Shown: positions 37,334 to 46,325, numbered from the stretch's first letter. The stretch is 64,000 nt of DNA from DASSFG01 sp035547915 (GCA_035547915.1 DASZTS010000093.1:1-64000), one strand, 5' to 3'. Notes: generated by a model from the sequence alone, not told the origin. A program made the numbers and translations.

Positions 37334-38242
37334 ATGAGCAGTTCGTCTCCTCCCTCCTTCCGACCGAACCGTCCGGGCGCCGATCAGCCTGGGCCCAAGA
37401 TTCGCAAGATCGGCATCACCGGCCGCCTCGAAGCGATCGCCCGGGGCGAATCGATCCCCACCGAGACGCACTCGGCCGTGCAGAACGAAGAGCCCGTGCT
37501 CGAGGTCGACAATTTTCGCCTCTGGTACGGCCAGAAACAGGCCCTGTTCGACATCAGCATCGCCATCCCTCGCGGCAAGGTAACCGCCCTGATCGGCCCT
37601 TCGGGCTGCGGCAAATCGACCCTGCTGCGGTCGGTCAACCGCCTGAACGACCTGATCGATAACGTGCGCGTGGCGGGCGACATGCGCCTCAACGGCGACA
37701 CGATCTACCACACCCGCGTCGACGTGATCGAGTTGCGCAAGCGGATGGGCATGGTGTTCCAGAAGTCGAATCCATTCCCGATGAGCATCTTCGAAAACGT
37801 CGTCTACCCGCTGCGCATCGATGGCGAGCGCGACCGCCGCGTGCTGGCCGAGGTCTGCGAGCGCAGCCTGCGCGGCGCGGCCCTGTGGGACGAAGTGAAG
37901 GACCGTCTGCATGAAAGCGGCTTGAGCCTGTCGGGCGGGCAGCAGCAACGGCTTTGCATCGCGCGGGCCATCGCGGCCGAGCCCGAGGTGCTGCTCATGG
38001 ACGAACCGTGCTCCGCGCTAGACCCGATCGCCACGGGCAAGATCGAGGACCTCATCCGCGAGCTGCGCGGCTCCTATTCGATCTTGATCGTCACGCACAA
38101 CATGCAGCAGGCCTCGCGCACCAGCGACTACACGGCCTTCATGTATCTGGGCCGCGTGCTCGAATACGGCCCGACGCAGGACATCTTCACCAAGCCCTGC
38201 CTCAAAGACACCGAAGACTACGTCACCGGGCGGTTCGGGTAG
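37334..38242 (+). CDS. pstB: Phosphate ABC transporter ATPase
   Basis: A 302-residue ATPase with a ~60-residue N-terminal extension before EVDNFRLWYGQKQALFDISI. Walker A is GPSGCGKST, the PstB-typical FQKSNPFPMSI follows, then signature LSGGQQQR, Walker B LLMDEPCSALDP and the switch His in VTHNMQQA. It energises the PstCA permease. ATG 37334 is chosen; an in-frame ATG lies 16 codons upstream. No phoU or phoBR lies downstream in the window. Confidence 0.9.
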   Translation: MSSSSPPSFRPNRPGADQPGPKIRKIGITGRLEAIARGESIPTETHSAVQNEEPVLEVDNFRLWYGQKQALFDISIAIPRGKVTALIGPSGCGKSTLLRSVNRLNDLIDNVRVAGDMRLNGDTIYHTRVDVIELRKRMGMVFQKSNPFPMSIFENVVYPLRIDGERDRRVLAEVCERSLRGAALWDEVKDRLHESGLSLSGGQQQRLCIARAIAAEPEVLLMDEPCSALDPIATGKIEDLIRELRGSYSILIVTHNMQQASRTSDYTAFMYLGRVLEYGPTQDIFTKPCLKDTEDYVTGRFG

Positions 38243-38278
38243 ATCGGCGAACGGCTCCGACCAGCGCCTCACTGCGGC

Positions 38279-39025
38279 TCAGGAGGCTCCGAGATCGGCG
38301 AACAAGCGGCTGCCGAAGGTCACAGCACCCCGATCCACGTCGAGTACCGACGCCAGAATCTCGGCCAGTTCCTCCCAGACGGCGGCGCAGCGCTCGTTCG
38401 ACGACATTTGGCAATCGCGGCAGACATCCGCATAGTTCGCCGCCATCACGCTTCGGCACAAATCCTTGACCGTCTTCCATCCGGAGGGGAAGTCGTTTCG
38501 CAGCGGAGCGAAGATCGACAACACCTTGGCATACGTTTCATAGACCATCCAAAGGCCAAGGAAGCCGAAGAAGGGCAAAACGAAGTTGGCGCCGGGAATT
38601 TGCCAAAGGTGGAACAGCTCGATCGCCGCCATTCCCAAGGCGATCACAAAACCGGCCAGCCGGATGAACCGCGAATAATCGAGCTCCCGGATCAGGTATG
38701 GGCAGGTGCCTTGCAGTGTCTGCCAGCGATTGCGGCGGGTTTCACGGGGGAAAAGAATCTCCAACGCCAGCCCGAGTTCGATCTGCTCCGCCGGCCGACC
38801 GGTCGCGGAATGCAAAGCCGCTTGCATTTCCGTCCACAAGTATTTGTGTAGCCGCAGGCTATATCGACCTACGTCTTGCAAACGCATCTTCTTTAGCACG
38901 AGCTCATAGATATCGCCGACGACGATATCCCGATCTCGCAGGGTGCCCAAAAACTCCTCGTCGGACACCTGGATTTGAAACGCTCTTTCGATGCGGAGTC
39001 TTACGTTGAAAAGATCGAGTCCCAT
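38279..39025 (-). CDS. Membrane protein with acyl-carrier-like halves at its two ends in swapped order
   Basis: A 248-residue protein. Residues 1-46 (MGLDLFNVRLRIERAFQIQV, then VGDIYELVLKKM) resemble the second half of an acyl carrier protein, from the attachment loop through helices II-IV. Two hydrophobic helices lie at about 119-142 and 147-166. A Cys pair (CRDC) follows near 202, and residues about 216-248 (WEELAEILASVLDV, SRLFADLGAS) resemble the first half of an ACP, ending exactly at the loop where the phosphopantetheine Ser would be. So the ACP fold seems circularly permuted around a membrane core. Convergent with pstB; start from ATG 39025. Function unknown. Confidence 0.55.
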   Translation of the reverse strand: MGLDLFNVRLRIERAFQIQVSDEEFLGTLRDRDIVVGDIYELVLKKMRLQDVGRYSLRLHKYLWTEMQAALHSATGRPAEQIELGLALEILFPRETRRNRWQTLQGTCPYLIRELDYSRFIRLAGFVIALGMAAIELFHLWQIPGANFVLPFFGFLGLWMVYETYAKVLSIFAPLRNDFPSGWKTVKDLCRSVMAANYADVCRDCQMSSNERCAAVWEELAEILASVLDVDRGAVTFGSRLFADLGAS

Positions 39026-39262
39026 TTTCGTTAACCGAGCGGATCGGCGGCCTCACATCAGTTTCGCATTCAATTCCGGCGCACGCTATCCCACCGCCGG
39101 TCAGCGGTCAGAGGTCCGCTGCCGAACGGTCCAGCGCGCGACGCAACGTCGACGACCGGTGCGGCGATTGATGAAAGGGACCGAGGGCCTTAGCATGGCG
39201 GCAAGCGCTCGCGACGCCCGCGTTGAACATTTCTCAGAACAATTTTTGTGGAGACGATCGGA

Positions 39263-39760
39263 ATGCCGCATGTGCCCCAACGGACAATCCGCAACGCGAA
39301 TGCCGGCGACGTCCCGGACATCTGTCGCCTCATTCGTGGTTTGGCGGAGTATGAGAAGTTGACGCACGAGGTGCGTTTGGAGGAAGAGCAAGTCGCCGAG
39401 CATCTGTTCGGCGCGCACCGCTATGCCGAGGTCTTGCTGGCCGAGGACGGTGGCCAGGTGGTCGGCTTTGCCTTGTTTTTTCCGAACTATTCCACCTTCA
39501 TGGGCAAGCCCGGTATCTACCTGGAAGACCTGTTCGTGCTGCCCGACTATCGGGGCCGCGGGCACGGTAAGGCACTCTTCCAGGCCGTCACGCGACTGGC
39601 GGTCGAACGCGGTTGCGGCCGGATGGAGTGGGCGGCACTCGATTGGAACGAGCCGGCGATCGAGTTCTATCGATCGTTCGGCGCCGTGCCCATGTCGGAT
39701 TGGACGACGTTTCGACTGGCGGGTGAGCATTTGGCTGCGGCGGCCGCGATGGGCGGTTGA
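39263..39760 (+). CDS. GNAT N-acetyltransferase, spermidine/diamine-acetyltransferase-like
   Basis: A 165-residue GNAT-fold enzyme. IRGLAEYEKLTHEV, GFALFFPNYSTFMGKPGIYLEDLFV, the acetyl-CoA loop DYRGRGHGKALF and WNEPAIEFYRSFGA match the SAT-like branch, which acetylates polyamines or small diamines. ATG 39263 follows GGAG at 9 bases; a GTG lies five codons upstream. Substrate is inferred from pattern only. Confidence 0.85.
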   Translation: MPHVPQRTIRNANAGDVPDICRLIRGLAEYEKLTHEVRLEEEQVAEHLFGAHRYAEVLLAEDGGQVVGFALFFPNYSTFMGKPGIYLEDLFVLPDYRGRGHGKALFQAVTRLAVERGCGRMEWAALDWNEPAIEFYRSFGAVPMSDWTTFRLAGEHLAAAAAMGG

Positions 39761-39908
39761 GTCCCCCCTTTGCACGCGAGCCGGCGCTGTGTACCTGGGC
39801 CGGATTGGATCACCGCGTTTCCTGTAAGAATCGGAGACCGTCCGGGTAATCCTTTCTGACAGGCGGTTTTCGCGGTGAGTTAAACACGAATTCAAAGGAG
39901 TCTTTCCC

Positions 39909-40658
39909 ATGTCAAAGGAACTGAGTGGCAAAGTGGCCCTCGTTACAGGCGGATCGCGTGGAATCGGAGCGGCGACCGCTCGGGCGTTGGCCGAAAAAGG
40001 CGCCGACGTCGCGATCAGCTATTCCGCTTCTCCCGACAAAGCCGAAGCCGTGGTCGGCGATCTGACGAAAAAGGGAGTGCGTGCCGCCGCGTTCAAGGCC
40101 GACCAGGCTAATTTGGCGGAAGTTGAGCGGCTCGTGGCCAGCGTGGTTGAGCGATTCGGCCGGCTCGACATCTTGGTGAACAATGCGGGGGTGTTTATCG
40201 CGGCGGCCCCGGACGATCCGTCTGTCGACCCCGCCCAGTTGGAGCGGCAATTCGCGGTCAACGTGCGGGGTGTCGCGACTGCGGTGCGGGCCGCTGCGAA
40301 GGTGATGGACACGGGGAGCCGAATCATCTCCGTAGGATCTGTGCTGGGAGCGCGGGTGCCGTTTGCCGGCCTGGCTGATTATTCGGCTACCAAGGCGGCC
40401 GTGGCGACCTACACGAAGGGATGGGCGCGCGATCTGGGACCAAAGGGCATCACGGTGAACGCGATCCAACCCGGCCCGATCAACACCGACATGAATCCCG
40501 ATGATGCGGACTTTGCAGCACCCCAGAAGGCGGCCACCGCGCTCGGTCGTTATGGGCGCCCCGAAGAAGTGGCCGCGGCGATTGTTTTTCTGGCGAGCCC
40601 GGAAGCGTCGTACATCACCGGCACGACGCTCGATGTCGATGGCGGCTTCAACGCGTGA
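39909..40658 (+). CDS. Short-chain dehydrogenase/reductase
   Basis: A 249-residue classical SDR. The NADP-binding TGGSRGIGAATA is near residue 11, NNAG near 88, and the catalytic YSATK follows a Ser-containing strand (SVGSVLGARVPF). The terminal ASPEASYITGTTLDVDGGF is typical of FabG-like 3-oxoacyl reductases and glucose dehydrogenases. AAGGAG lies upstream of the ATG. Substrate unknown; it is not in a fatty-acid gene cluster. Confidence 0.9.
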   Translation: MSKELSGKVALVTGGSRGIGAATARALAEKGADVAISYSASPDKAEAVVGDLTKKGVRAAAFKADQANLAEVERLVASVVERFGRLDILVNNAGVFIAAAPDDPSVDPAQLERQFAVNVRGVATAVRAAAKVMDTGSRIISVGSVLGARVPFAGLADYSATKAAVATYTKGWARDLGPKGITVNAIQPGPINTDMNPDDADFAAPQKAATALGRYGRPEEVAAAIVFLASPEASYITGTTLDVDGGFNA

Positions 40659-40673
40659 ACACGAGCGCAAGAG

Positions 40674-40703
40674 AAGAGGGCCGAGCATGTGCCCGGCCCT
40701 CTT
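40674..40703 (+). terminator. Hairpin after the SDR gene
   Basis: AAGAGGGCCG (40674-40683) pairs perfectly with CGGCCCTCTT (40694-40703) over 10 bp, 16 bases after the SDR stop. There is no strong T run directly after it, so efficiency is uncertain. Confidence 0.5.
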
Positions 40704-40723
40704 CCTCGCGGTGTGGCGATTTT

Positions 40724-40823
40724 AGAGCAACCGACAAAACCGGTTCGAGCTCCACAAAAAATCAGCGTTTCACGGCCGATTTTTTTGCGCGGCGCTCCGG
40801 CGTTTGGTTTTGTCAGTCGCTCT
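40724..40823. repeat. Structured dispersed repeat, copy A
   Basis: A 100-base element whose ends are inverted: AGAGCAACCGACAAAACC at the left pairs with GGTTTTGTCAGTCGCTCT at the right with two mismatches. Internally AAAAAATC and GATTTTTT can form a second arm. The core ACGGCCGATTTTTTTGCGC is shared with copies at 42111-42209 and 60606-60705. Its right end touches the stop of the LEERIAPS mini-protein gene. Confidence 0.7.
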
Positions 40824-41035
40824 TAGAGCAAGCTGGTGAGGTTCGGCAGCGACAGGCTGGCGCCGCTGAAGCTCACGCTGTCGTTGGCGCTCACGCCGAC
40901 CGAGACGTTGCCGAGGATCGGCAAGCCGACCGTGACGCTGTCATTGCCGCTTACGCCCGCGCTGACCGGGCTGATCGCCAACGTGCTGGGGGCAATCCGT
41001 TCTTCGAGTTGGTCGATTTCAAACTTGGCTGACAT
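40823..41035 (-). CDS. LEERIAPS mini-protein
   Basis: A 70-residue protein starting MSAKFEIDQLEERIAPS, the N-terminal signature that planctomycetes place on many large exported or surface proteins. The mature part is short and built on a near duplication: GVSGNDSVTVG and GVSANDSVSFSG, separated by LPILGNVS. CAGGAGGAG lies 7 bases upstream of the ATG. No hydrophobic signal peptide is present. I know of no function for the tiny members. Confidence 0.7.
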   Translation of the reverse strand: MSAKFEIDQLEERIAPSTLAISPVSAGVSGNDSVTVGLPILGNVSVGVSANDSVSFSGASLSLPNLTSLL

Positions 41036-41506
41036 GGAATACTCCTCCTGTTCAAGGACTTCTCCCGTCCGGTTATCGCGGCCACGCGCCACGGCCCGGC
41101 GGGACTTTTTCGGTATTACGCAGCCATCATGCCCAGACGATAAAAGGTCGCGAAAAGGCCGGCGGGAGCGTCTCGTTCTTCGCTAAATTACCTGCGGATC
41201 TCCTTGTTTTCCCGCAGCAAAGCCTGACGGCCGATGTCCAAGTCGGGGCGACATTTTAACTTCGGAATTCGCGAATTATACGAGCACGATTGCGCAAGCT
41301 GCCGCGCAATCGGGGCTGCGGTTGGGTCGCTGTTTGCGCACCGTTCGCGATTTCCGACCAGCATGGCCGCAAACCGCTCGGTGGGTTCCTTTCGCTATTA
41401 CGGCATCTCGACTGTCTGGAATCGCGATCGATTCGACCGATAATCGTTCCACAGGCGGTTGACCGCTACTTGGCCAGCGCAACCGACACGGCGGAGGATT
41501 GCTCAG
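41036..41506. other. Intergenic region, nothing recognised
   Basis: About 470 bases upstream of both the mini-protein (minus) and the SUKH pseudogene (plus). Small open frames here are Arg/Ser-rich and show no homology-like pattern. Promoters are expected but not identified. Confidence 0.35.
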
Positions 41507-42028
41507 ATGGATTCGCTCATAGTACGAATCAAAGCTCGAGTGGCCGACCCGGCACGGGCGGTCGATGCGGCGGCCTGGGTCCATCCGCTTCCGACCATGC
41601 GACCACCGGCGACGCCGGCAGAGATCGACGCCGCCGAGGCGGCGCTCGGGTTTTCGTAGCCCCCTCTGCTTCGCCGGCTCTACCTGGAAGTCGGCAACGG
41701 CGGGTTTGGTCCCGACTACGGATTGGAGGGGGTGCCCACGATTCCGCCGACGCCGGAGAAGAGCGATATCGTGGAAATCTACCAGCAGCTCGAACAGGCG
41801 CCGCCGCCGGAGGAGAATCCGCATTGGCAATGGCCGCGGGGCTTGGTGCCGCTCATCGGCGGTGGCTGCAACAAGATGGAGTGCGTCGACTTCCTGCACC
41901 CGCCCTACCCTGTGCTGCTCAGCGATCCGGACGAATACGACTGGAACGCTCCCCTCAGCGAGCAACTAACACCGACTGCCCCATCGCTCGCCGACCGTCT
42001 GGAAATCTGGCTGGCCCAAGGGCCGTGA
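41507..42028 (+). pseudogene. SUKH/SMI1-KNR4 family gene interrupted by an amber codon
   Basis: ATG 41507 (after GGAGG) opens a frame giving ATPAEIDAAEAALGFS, then TAG at 41657-41659, then in the same frame PPLLRRLYLEVGNGGFGPDY and the rest to 42028. The two parts together make a normal ~173-residue SMI1/KNR4 (SUKH) protein, a family common as immunity proteins. The TAG sits where related proteins have an ordinary residue; one C-to-T change from CAG would explain it. No frameshift. A sequencing error cannot be excluded. Confidence 0.75.
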
Positions 42029-42110
42029 AGTCGGCGGTCTCGTAAGCTGCGTTGCCTGCTAGAATGTGAAAACGCCGCCTTCGCAGGCGACGATCAAAGC
42101 GGCTTTTTAC

Positions 42111-42209
42111 AGCAGCCGACAGAACCGGATCGAGCTCCGGAAGAATCGGCATCTGATGGCCGATTTTTTGCTACGGCGCCGCGGCATTTTAGGATTGTCA
42201 GCCGTTCCT
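42111..42209. repeat. Structured dispersed repeat, copy B
   Basis: Second copy of the ~100-base element: AGCAGCCGACAGAACCGGAT at the left, GGCCGATTTTTTGC in the core, GATTGTCAGCCGTTCCT at the right. GAATCGGC and GCCGATTTT form an inner arm. It lies between the SUKH pseudogene and the small membrane protein, whose ORF would otherwise extend spuriously through it. Confidence 0.65.
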
Positions 42210-42230
42210 AATCCAAAAGGAAAGAATCTC

Positions 42231-42578
42231 GTGCAACCTGCCCCTGACAACGCGGCACCGGCCATCATCGTGGCTCTGATGTTGATCCCGATCTTCATCC
42301 TCTCGATCGTTCACCTGACCTGCCTCGTGATGGTGATCGTCAAGATGTTTCAAAAAGGGGAGACAACCTTCGGCACGGTCTGTGCCGTCCTCAGCTTTTG
42401 CTTTGGCATCGGCGCTTTGATCGCGTTTGTCTATGGTTGGATGAAGTCGTCGGAGTGGGGCTTGACCAAGGTCATGATCGCTTGGACGGTATCTCTGGTC
42501 CTGATCGTCTTCTTGGTTGTGGCGCTAGTGGTGGTTATCGCATTGAACATGCCAGTTAACGTCCAAGCCGTGCAATAA
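42231..42578 (+). CDS. Small membrane protein
   Basis: A 115-residue protein with three predicted transmembrane helices (IIVALMLIPIFILSIVHL, a middle FGTVCAVLSFCFGIGALIAF, and VSLVLIVFLVVALVVVIAL). GTG 42231 (read as Met) is chosen because AAAAGGAAAG lies just upstream and the longer frame runs through repeat copy B. Family not recognised. Confidence 0.55.
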   Translation: MQPAPDNAAPAIIVALMLIPIFILSIVHLTCLVMVIVKMFQKGETTFGTVCAVLSFCFGIGALIAFVYGWMKSSEWGLTKVMIAWTVSLVLIVFLVVALVVVIALNMPVNVQAVQ

Positions 42579-42806
42579 CCGCTCGCGGGTCATAGGTCAG
42601 CAAACCCCACTCGTTGCGACCTCCGTTGCGCCGCGTCCTGCCGATCCTGTTGCGGTAGCAATGTCTTCGCGCCGCGCTCGCGGCCGCATCTTTGCCCGCA
42701 GGATTGCGTGGATCGTTTTTTCGGAGAGCTGGCGTGGAAATGGCATCCTGGTTGCGACAGTGGGCCGCTACCCACTGCACGTTTTTTTAGAAAGGGTAAC
42801 CATCGA

Positions 42807-42968
42807 ATGCTTAAGCCCGAGAACCAAGTAGATAAAGAACGATTCGAGCAGCTTAAGGAGGCGGAGGTCGAGCGAGGTCGCGAGGAGGAAAAGGCGACAG
42901 AGGTTGCGGCCGGACAAGTCAAAGAACTCCGCAAACGGGAAGGGCGGTCCAAGGACGAAGGCGAATGA
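42807..42968 (+). CDS. Small highly charged protein near ligD
   Basis: A 53-residue Glu/Lys/Arg-rich, probably all-helical protein (DKERFEQLKEAEVERGREEE, then VKELRKREGR). Its pattern of a helix, an ERG turn and a second helix resembles the short plasmid-stabilisation-annotated proteins found next to Ku/LigD genes in rhizobia and related bacteria; this is recollection, not a search. AAAGGG lies upstream of ATG 42807. Confidence 0.45.
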   Translation: MLKPENQVDKERFEQLKEAEVERGREEEKATEVAAGQVKELRKREGRSKDEGE

Positions 42969-43185
42969 ATCCGCTGTTCCCAAACGAGTACCCGTGAATT
43001 TGCGGCCCGGAGCAAGTTGCCTTCGAGGCTGCTAGACGGTGATCGCCAGTTTCGAGCCTCGAACTGGATCGATATCCGCTCATAACTGAGCAAGTCGGAG
43101 GCTCGGCGAGTCGTCTTTCCATCCAGCCGTTTGAGAAACTGGACGAACTGCCTCGTATCCCTCAATGGCGGTCCGTGTCCGAAAC

Positions 43186-45870
43186 CTAACGCACTTTTAG
43201 CTTTTGAAGCATCGCGGCGGTGATGGATTGCCGCGTTGTCAGCATGGCTGCCCACGGATCTTGCTTCAGGGCGGCAAGCCGCGCCGGTACGTTCCGGACG
43301 TTGAAATGATCAGGCGTGCGCAGCTCGTCCAGTTCCTCCCAGGGCACCGGTACGCTGACCGCCGCTCCCGGTCTGGCCCGCGTTGAGTAGGCGGCAACCG
43401 ATGTGGCGTTTCGGGCATTGCGTAGATAGTCGATGAATATCTTGCCTTTTCTTGCCGCCTTTCTCATGTTGTCCACGTACCGATTCGGTGCGGCGGCAGT
43501 CATGAACGAGGCGACCGCATGGCAAAAGTCCTTGGCATCGTCCCAACTCGTGCGGCGTTCGATCGGCACCACGATATGCAGTCCCTTGCCGCCGGTCGTC
43601 TTTACGAAGGAAGTGAGGCCTAGCTCTTCGAGCAGCAGCCGCACCTCCTTAGCCGCGATGATGACGCGCGGCCAGGCGACCTGCGGGTCGGGATCGAGAT
43701 CGAAGACGAGTCGATCGGGCTTTTCTAGCCGGTCGATCTTCGAACCCCAGACGTGGATTTCAAGGGCGCCCATCTGCGCCAGCGCGACGAGCCCTTTCGC
43801 GTTATGGACCGCGATATACTCCTCGCTCTTTTCAGTCTCATCGACCTCCACCCGCAGAAAGTGGTCAGACACTCCTTCGGACGGGTGCTTCTGAAAAAAG
43901 CACGGCTTGGCCCGGCCGTTCGGGCAGCGCACGATTGCCAGCAGTCGCTTCTCGGCATGCGGCAGCATCCAGCTTGCCACCTGCTCGTAATAGCGCGCGA
44001 TCTCGAACTTCGTGATGCCGTCTTCCGGATACAGTACCTTGTCCGGGTGCGACAATCGCACGCCGGCCACTTCGTTGGCGGCGGGGACCAGCCCACCGGC
44101 TTTTCGCGCCACCGCAGCGGCAGCATGTCTGGGCCTCGCCCGCCGTTTAGCGGGAGCGGCCGCCTTTGCCGCCTCGATCGTGGGAACGGCGATCGGGTCA
44201 TCACGAACGACCTCGTTTGCCGGTTTGTCTTCACGCAGCCCCTGGAACGTTGGATGCCGCAATTGCCGGTCCTTGGTCCAGTGCGAGAATTCAACCTGCG
44301 CGACGAGCGAAGGCTTCACCCACGTGACCCCGCGAGCCTGGCCGCGGCTGCCGGAGAGGTTGACGAAAGGTGACTTGTCTTGAATGAGCGGTTTGAACTT
44401 GCCGGAGAGCATGGCGAGCGTGCGTTTGTCAAAACCGGTGCCGACGCGGCCGGCATAATAGAGATGCTGATCGGCGCCGTAATAGCCGATTGCGAGCGCC
44501 CCGAAATGCTTACGGGCGCCGCTCGGCTTGGTGAACCCTCCGATCACGAACTCTTCGCGCAGCGAAGTCTTCGCCTTGATCCAGTCAGGGGTTCTCCCCG
44601 CGAGATAGGGCCGCCCGAGCCGCTTGGAAACGATACCTTCCAACCGCATGCGCGAGGCTTCCGCAAAAAACGCTGCACCCTGTCCGATGACGTGCTCGCT
44701 GTAGCGCACCGGCCCACCATCCGGAATGATAAGCCGCAGCAAGGCCTTTCGCGTTTCGACAGGCGCGTCGCGGATGTCGTGCCCGTTGAGGTACAGCAGA
44801 TCAAACGCATAGTAGACGAGGCTCGATTGATCGCCCGTATTAAAGGCATTTTGCAGCGCCTGGAAACTGGTCGTGCCGTCTGCTTGCAATACGACAACTT
44901 CTCCGTCCAGCATGGCCTTGTCGATGGGCAGTTCGGACGCGGGCCCGGTCAGGGCTTTGAATCGCCCCGTCCAGTCATGATTGTTGCGGCTGATGAAACT
45001 TACGTCTTTGCCGTCGATGCGGCAGAGCATGCGGTAGCCGTCGAACTTGATCTCGTGCAGCCACTGGTCGCCTTCCGGTGTCTTTTTGGCAAGCGTTGCC
45101 AACTGCACTTTCATGGTCTTGGGCAGCGCCGTCGTTTTAGTCTTCAACCCTTTCAGCATGCGGGTGATTTCGGCGCGCGATCTGGGGGCCGATGTCTGCC
45201 GGGCGTGCGCGGTGACGCTGCGGGGTTTGACCCGCTTGGCGCGTTTTGCCGCTTTCTTGCCTCGCCGGCTCTTCTTTACTTCACCTTTCGGTCCCCAGAC
45301 GCGATCGGCTTCTTCAGCGATCTCATCGAGGTCTCGGCCGGTCGTCACGCTGAGCGGCTCTTCGGCGGTGATGTCGGCTCCATCGCTCGCGAATTCGTCC
45401 CTCGCTTTGAAGAGAAACCAGCTTCGCTCATCGGAAGCCCCGCGGCCACCGCGGCGAACGAGGTGCCATCGGCCGCTGAGCTTCTTGCCATGTAGCACGA
45501 ATTCGAGCTTGCCGTTCTGGTAGCCTTTGCGGCCGTCGCCGACCGGTTCCCACGTGCCGTGGTCCCACAACATGACCGTTCCGCCGCCATACTCACCTTG
45601 TGGGATGATGCCTTCGAAGCCACCGTATTCCAGCGGATGATCTTCTACGTGCATCGCCAATCGCTTGGCCGCCGGATCGAGCGATGGCCCTTTGGGGACG
45701 GCCCAACTCTTCAAGACACCGTCCAGTTCCAACCGGAAGTCGTAATGCAGACGCGACGCGGCGTGCTTCTGGATGACGAAGCTTTGACCCTTATGCGGCT
45801 TTACGTTGCCACCACGCGGCTCACTGGTGACGCTGAAATCACGTTTACGGCGGTACTCGGTAAGGCCCAT
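43186..45870 (-). CDS. ligD: Multifunctional DNA ligase D
   Basis: An 894-residue non-homologous end-joining enzyme with domains in the order phosphoesterase, ligase, polymerase. The 3'-phosphoesterase (about 20-190) has FVIQKHAASRLHYDFRLELD and HVEDHPLEYGGFEG. The ATP-dependent ligase has catalytic Lys275 in EIKFDGYR. The archaeo-eukaryotic primase-like polymerase (about 600-894) has LSHPDKVLYPEDGITK and the metal motif FDLDPD. It is the complete three-domain form. No Ku gene lies in the window. Base composition around it is slightly lower in GC than core genes, consistent with transfer. Confidence 0.95.
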   Translation of the reverse strand: MGLTEYRRKRDFSVTSEPRGGNVKPHKGQSFVIQKHAASRLHYDFRLELDGVLKSWAVPKGPSLDPAAKRLAMHVEDHPLEYGGFEGIIPQGEYGGGTVMLWDHGTWEPVGDGRKGYQNGKLEFVLHGKKLSGRWHLVRRGGRGASDERSWFLFKARDEFASDGADITAEEPLSVTTGRDLDEIAEEADRVWGPKGEVKKSRRGKKAAKRAKRVKPRSVTAHARQTSAPRSRAEITRMLKGLKTKTTALPKTMKVQLATLAKKTPEGDQWLHEIKFDGYRMLCRIDGKDVSFISRNNHDWTGRFKALTGPASELPIDKAMLDGEVVVLQADGTTSFQALQNAFNTGDQSSLVYYAFDLLYLNGHDIRDAPVETRKALLRLIIPDGGPVRYSEHVIGQGAAFFAEASRMRLEGIVSKRLGRPYLAGRTPDWIKAKTSLREEFVIGGFTKPSGARKHFGALAIGYYGADQHLYYAGRVGTGFDKRTLAMLSGKFKPLIQDKSPFVNLSGSRGQARGVTWVKPSLVAQVEFSHWTKDRQLRHPTFQGLREDKPANEVVRDDPIAVPTIEAAKAAAPAKRRARPRHAAAAVARKAGGLVPAANEVAGVRLSHPDKVLYPEDGITKFEIARYYEQVASWMLPHAEKRLLAIVRCPNGRAKPCFFQKHPSEGVSDHFLRVEVDETEKSEEYIAVHNAKGLVALAQMGALEIHVWGSKIDRLEKPDRLVFDLDPDPQVAWPRVIIAAKEVRLLLEELGLTSFVKTTGGKGLHIVVPIERRTSWDDAKDFCHAVASFMTAAAPNRYVDNMRKAARKGKIFIDYLRNARNATSVAAYSTRARPGAAVSVPVPWEELDELRTPDHFNVRNVPARLAALKQDPWAAMLTTRQSITAAMLQKLKVR

Positions 45871-46025
45871 ATCAGCGGTGGTCGGTCTCTACGGCTTATA
45901 ACCGGCGAAAGGAGCGATCTCTTGGCTCACGCAATGCTAGCAAACACTGCGCCCCTTCACGCGATACGGCATTCGATTTGCGTTATCGAGGTGGGAAAGT
46001 ATCTGACTCCTGAGGGAATGCAGCG

Positions 46026-46229
46026 ATGGCAACGACAAAGGGAAAGTCGTGGAAACTCGAGCGGGCTTCGGTGAACCGCAAAGGCAAGGCGAAACCGCGG
46101 TCCAATAAGTTCTCAGAGTCCGACAATGAGGAAAAACCGACACCGCATTCGCGATCACGCGTCTGGGTGGGCGGCTACACCCGCTCGGACGGCGTTGGGG
46201 TGAAGGGACATTACCGGCTGTTGCGGTAG
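46026..46229 (+). CDS. Small basic protein with a VGGYTRSDG motif
   Basis: A 67-residue Lys/Arg-rich protein ending SRVWVGGYTRSDGVGVKGHYRLLR-like, a short conserved beta-hairpin pattern (GYTRsDG..VkGHYR) seen in several small bacterial proteins of unknown function. It is divergent from ligD, with its ATG about 155 bases from the ligD start. A DNA-binding role is possible from charge alone. Confidence 0.5.
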   Translation: MATTKGKSWKLERASVNRKGKAKPRSNKFSESDNEEKPTPHSRSRVWVGGYTRSDGVGVKGHYRLLR

Positions 46230-46325
46230 CGCGGCGAACATAGACTGCACAGACACCGATATCTTCGGAGACATCCTTTAACGCTCAGTACGAGGCGATC
46301 AGTGACGGTTCTGCGAGGGCAGCCC

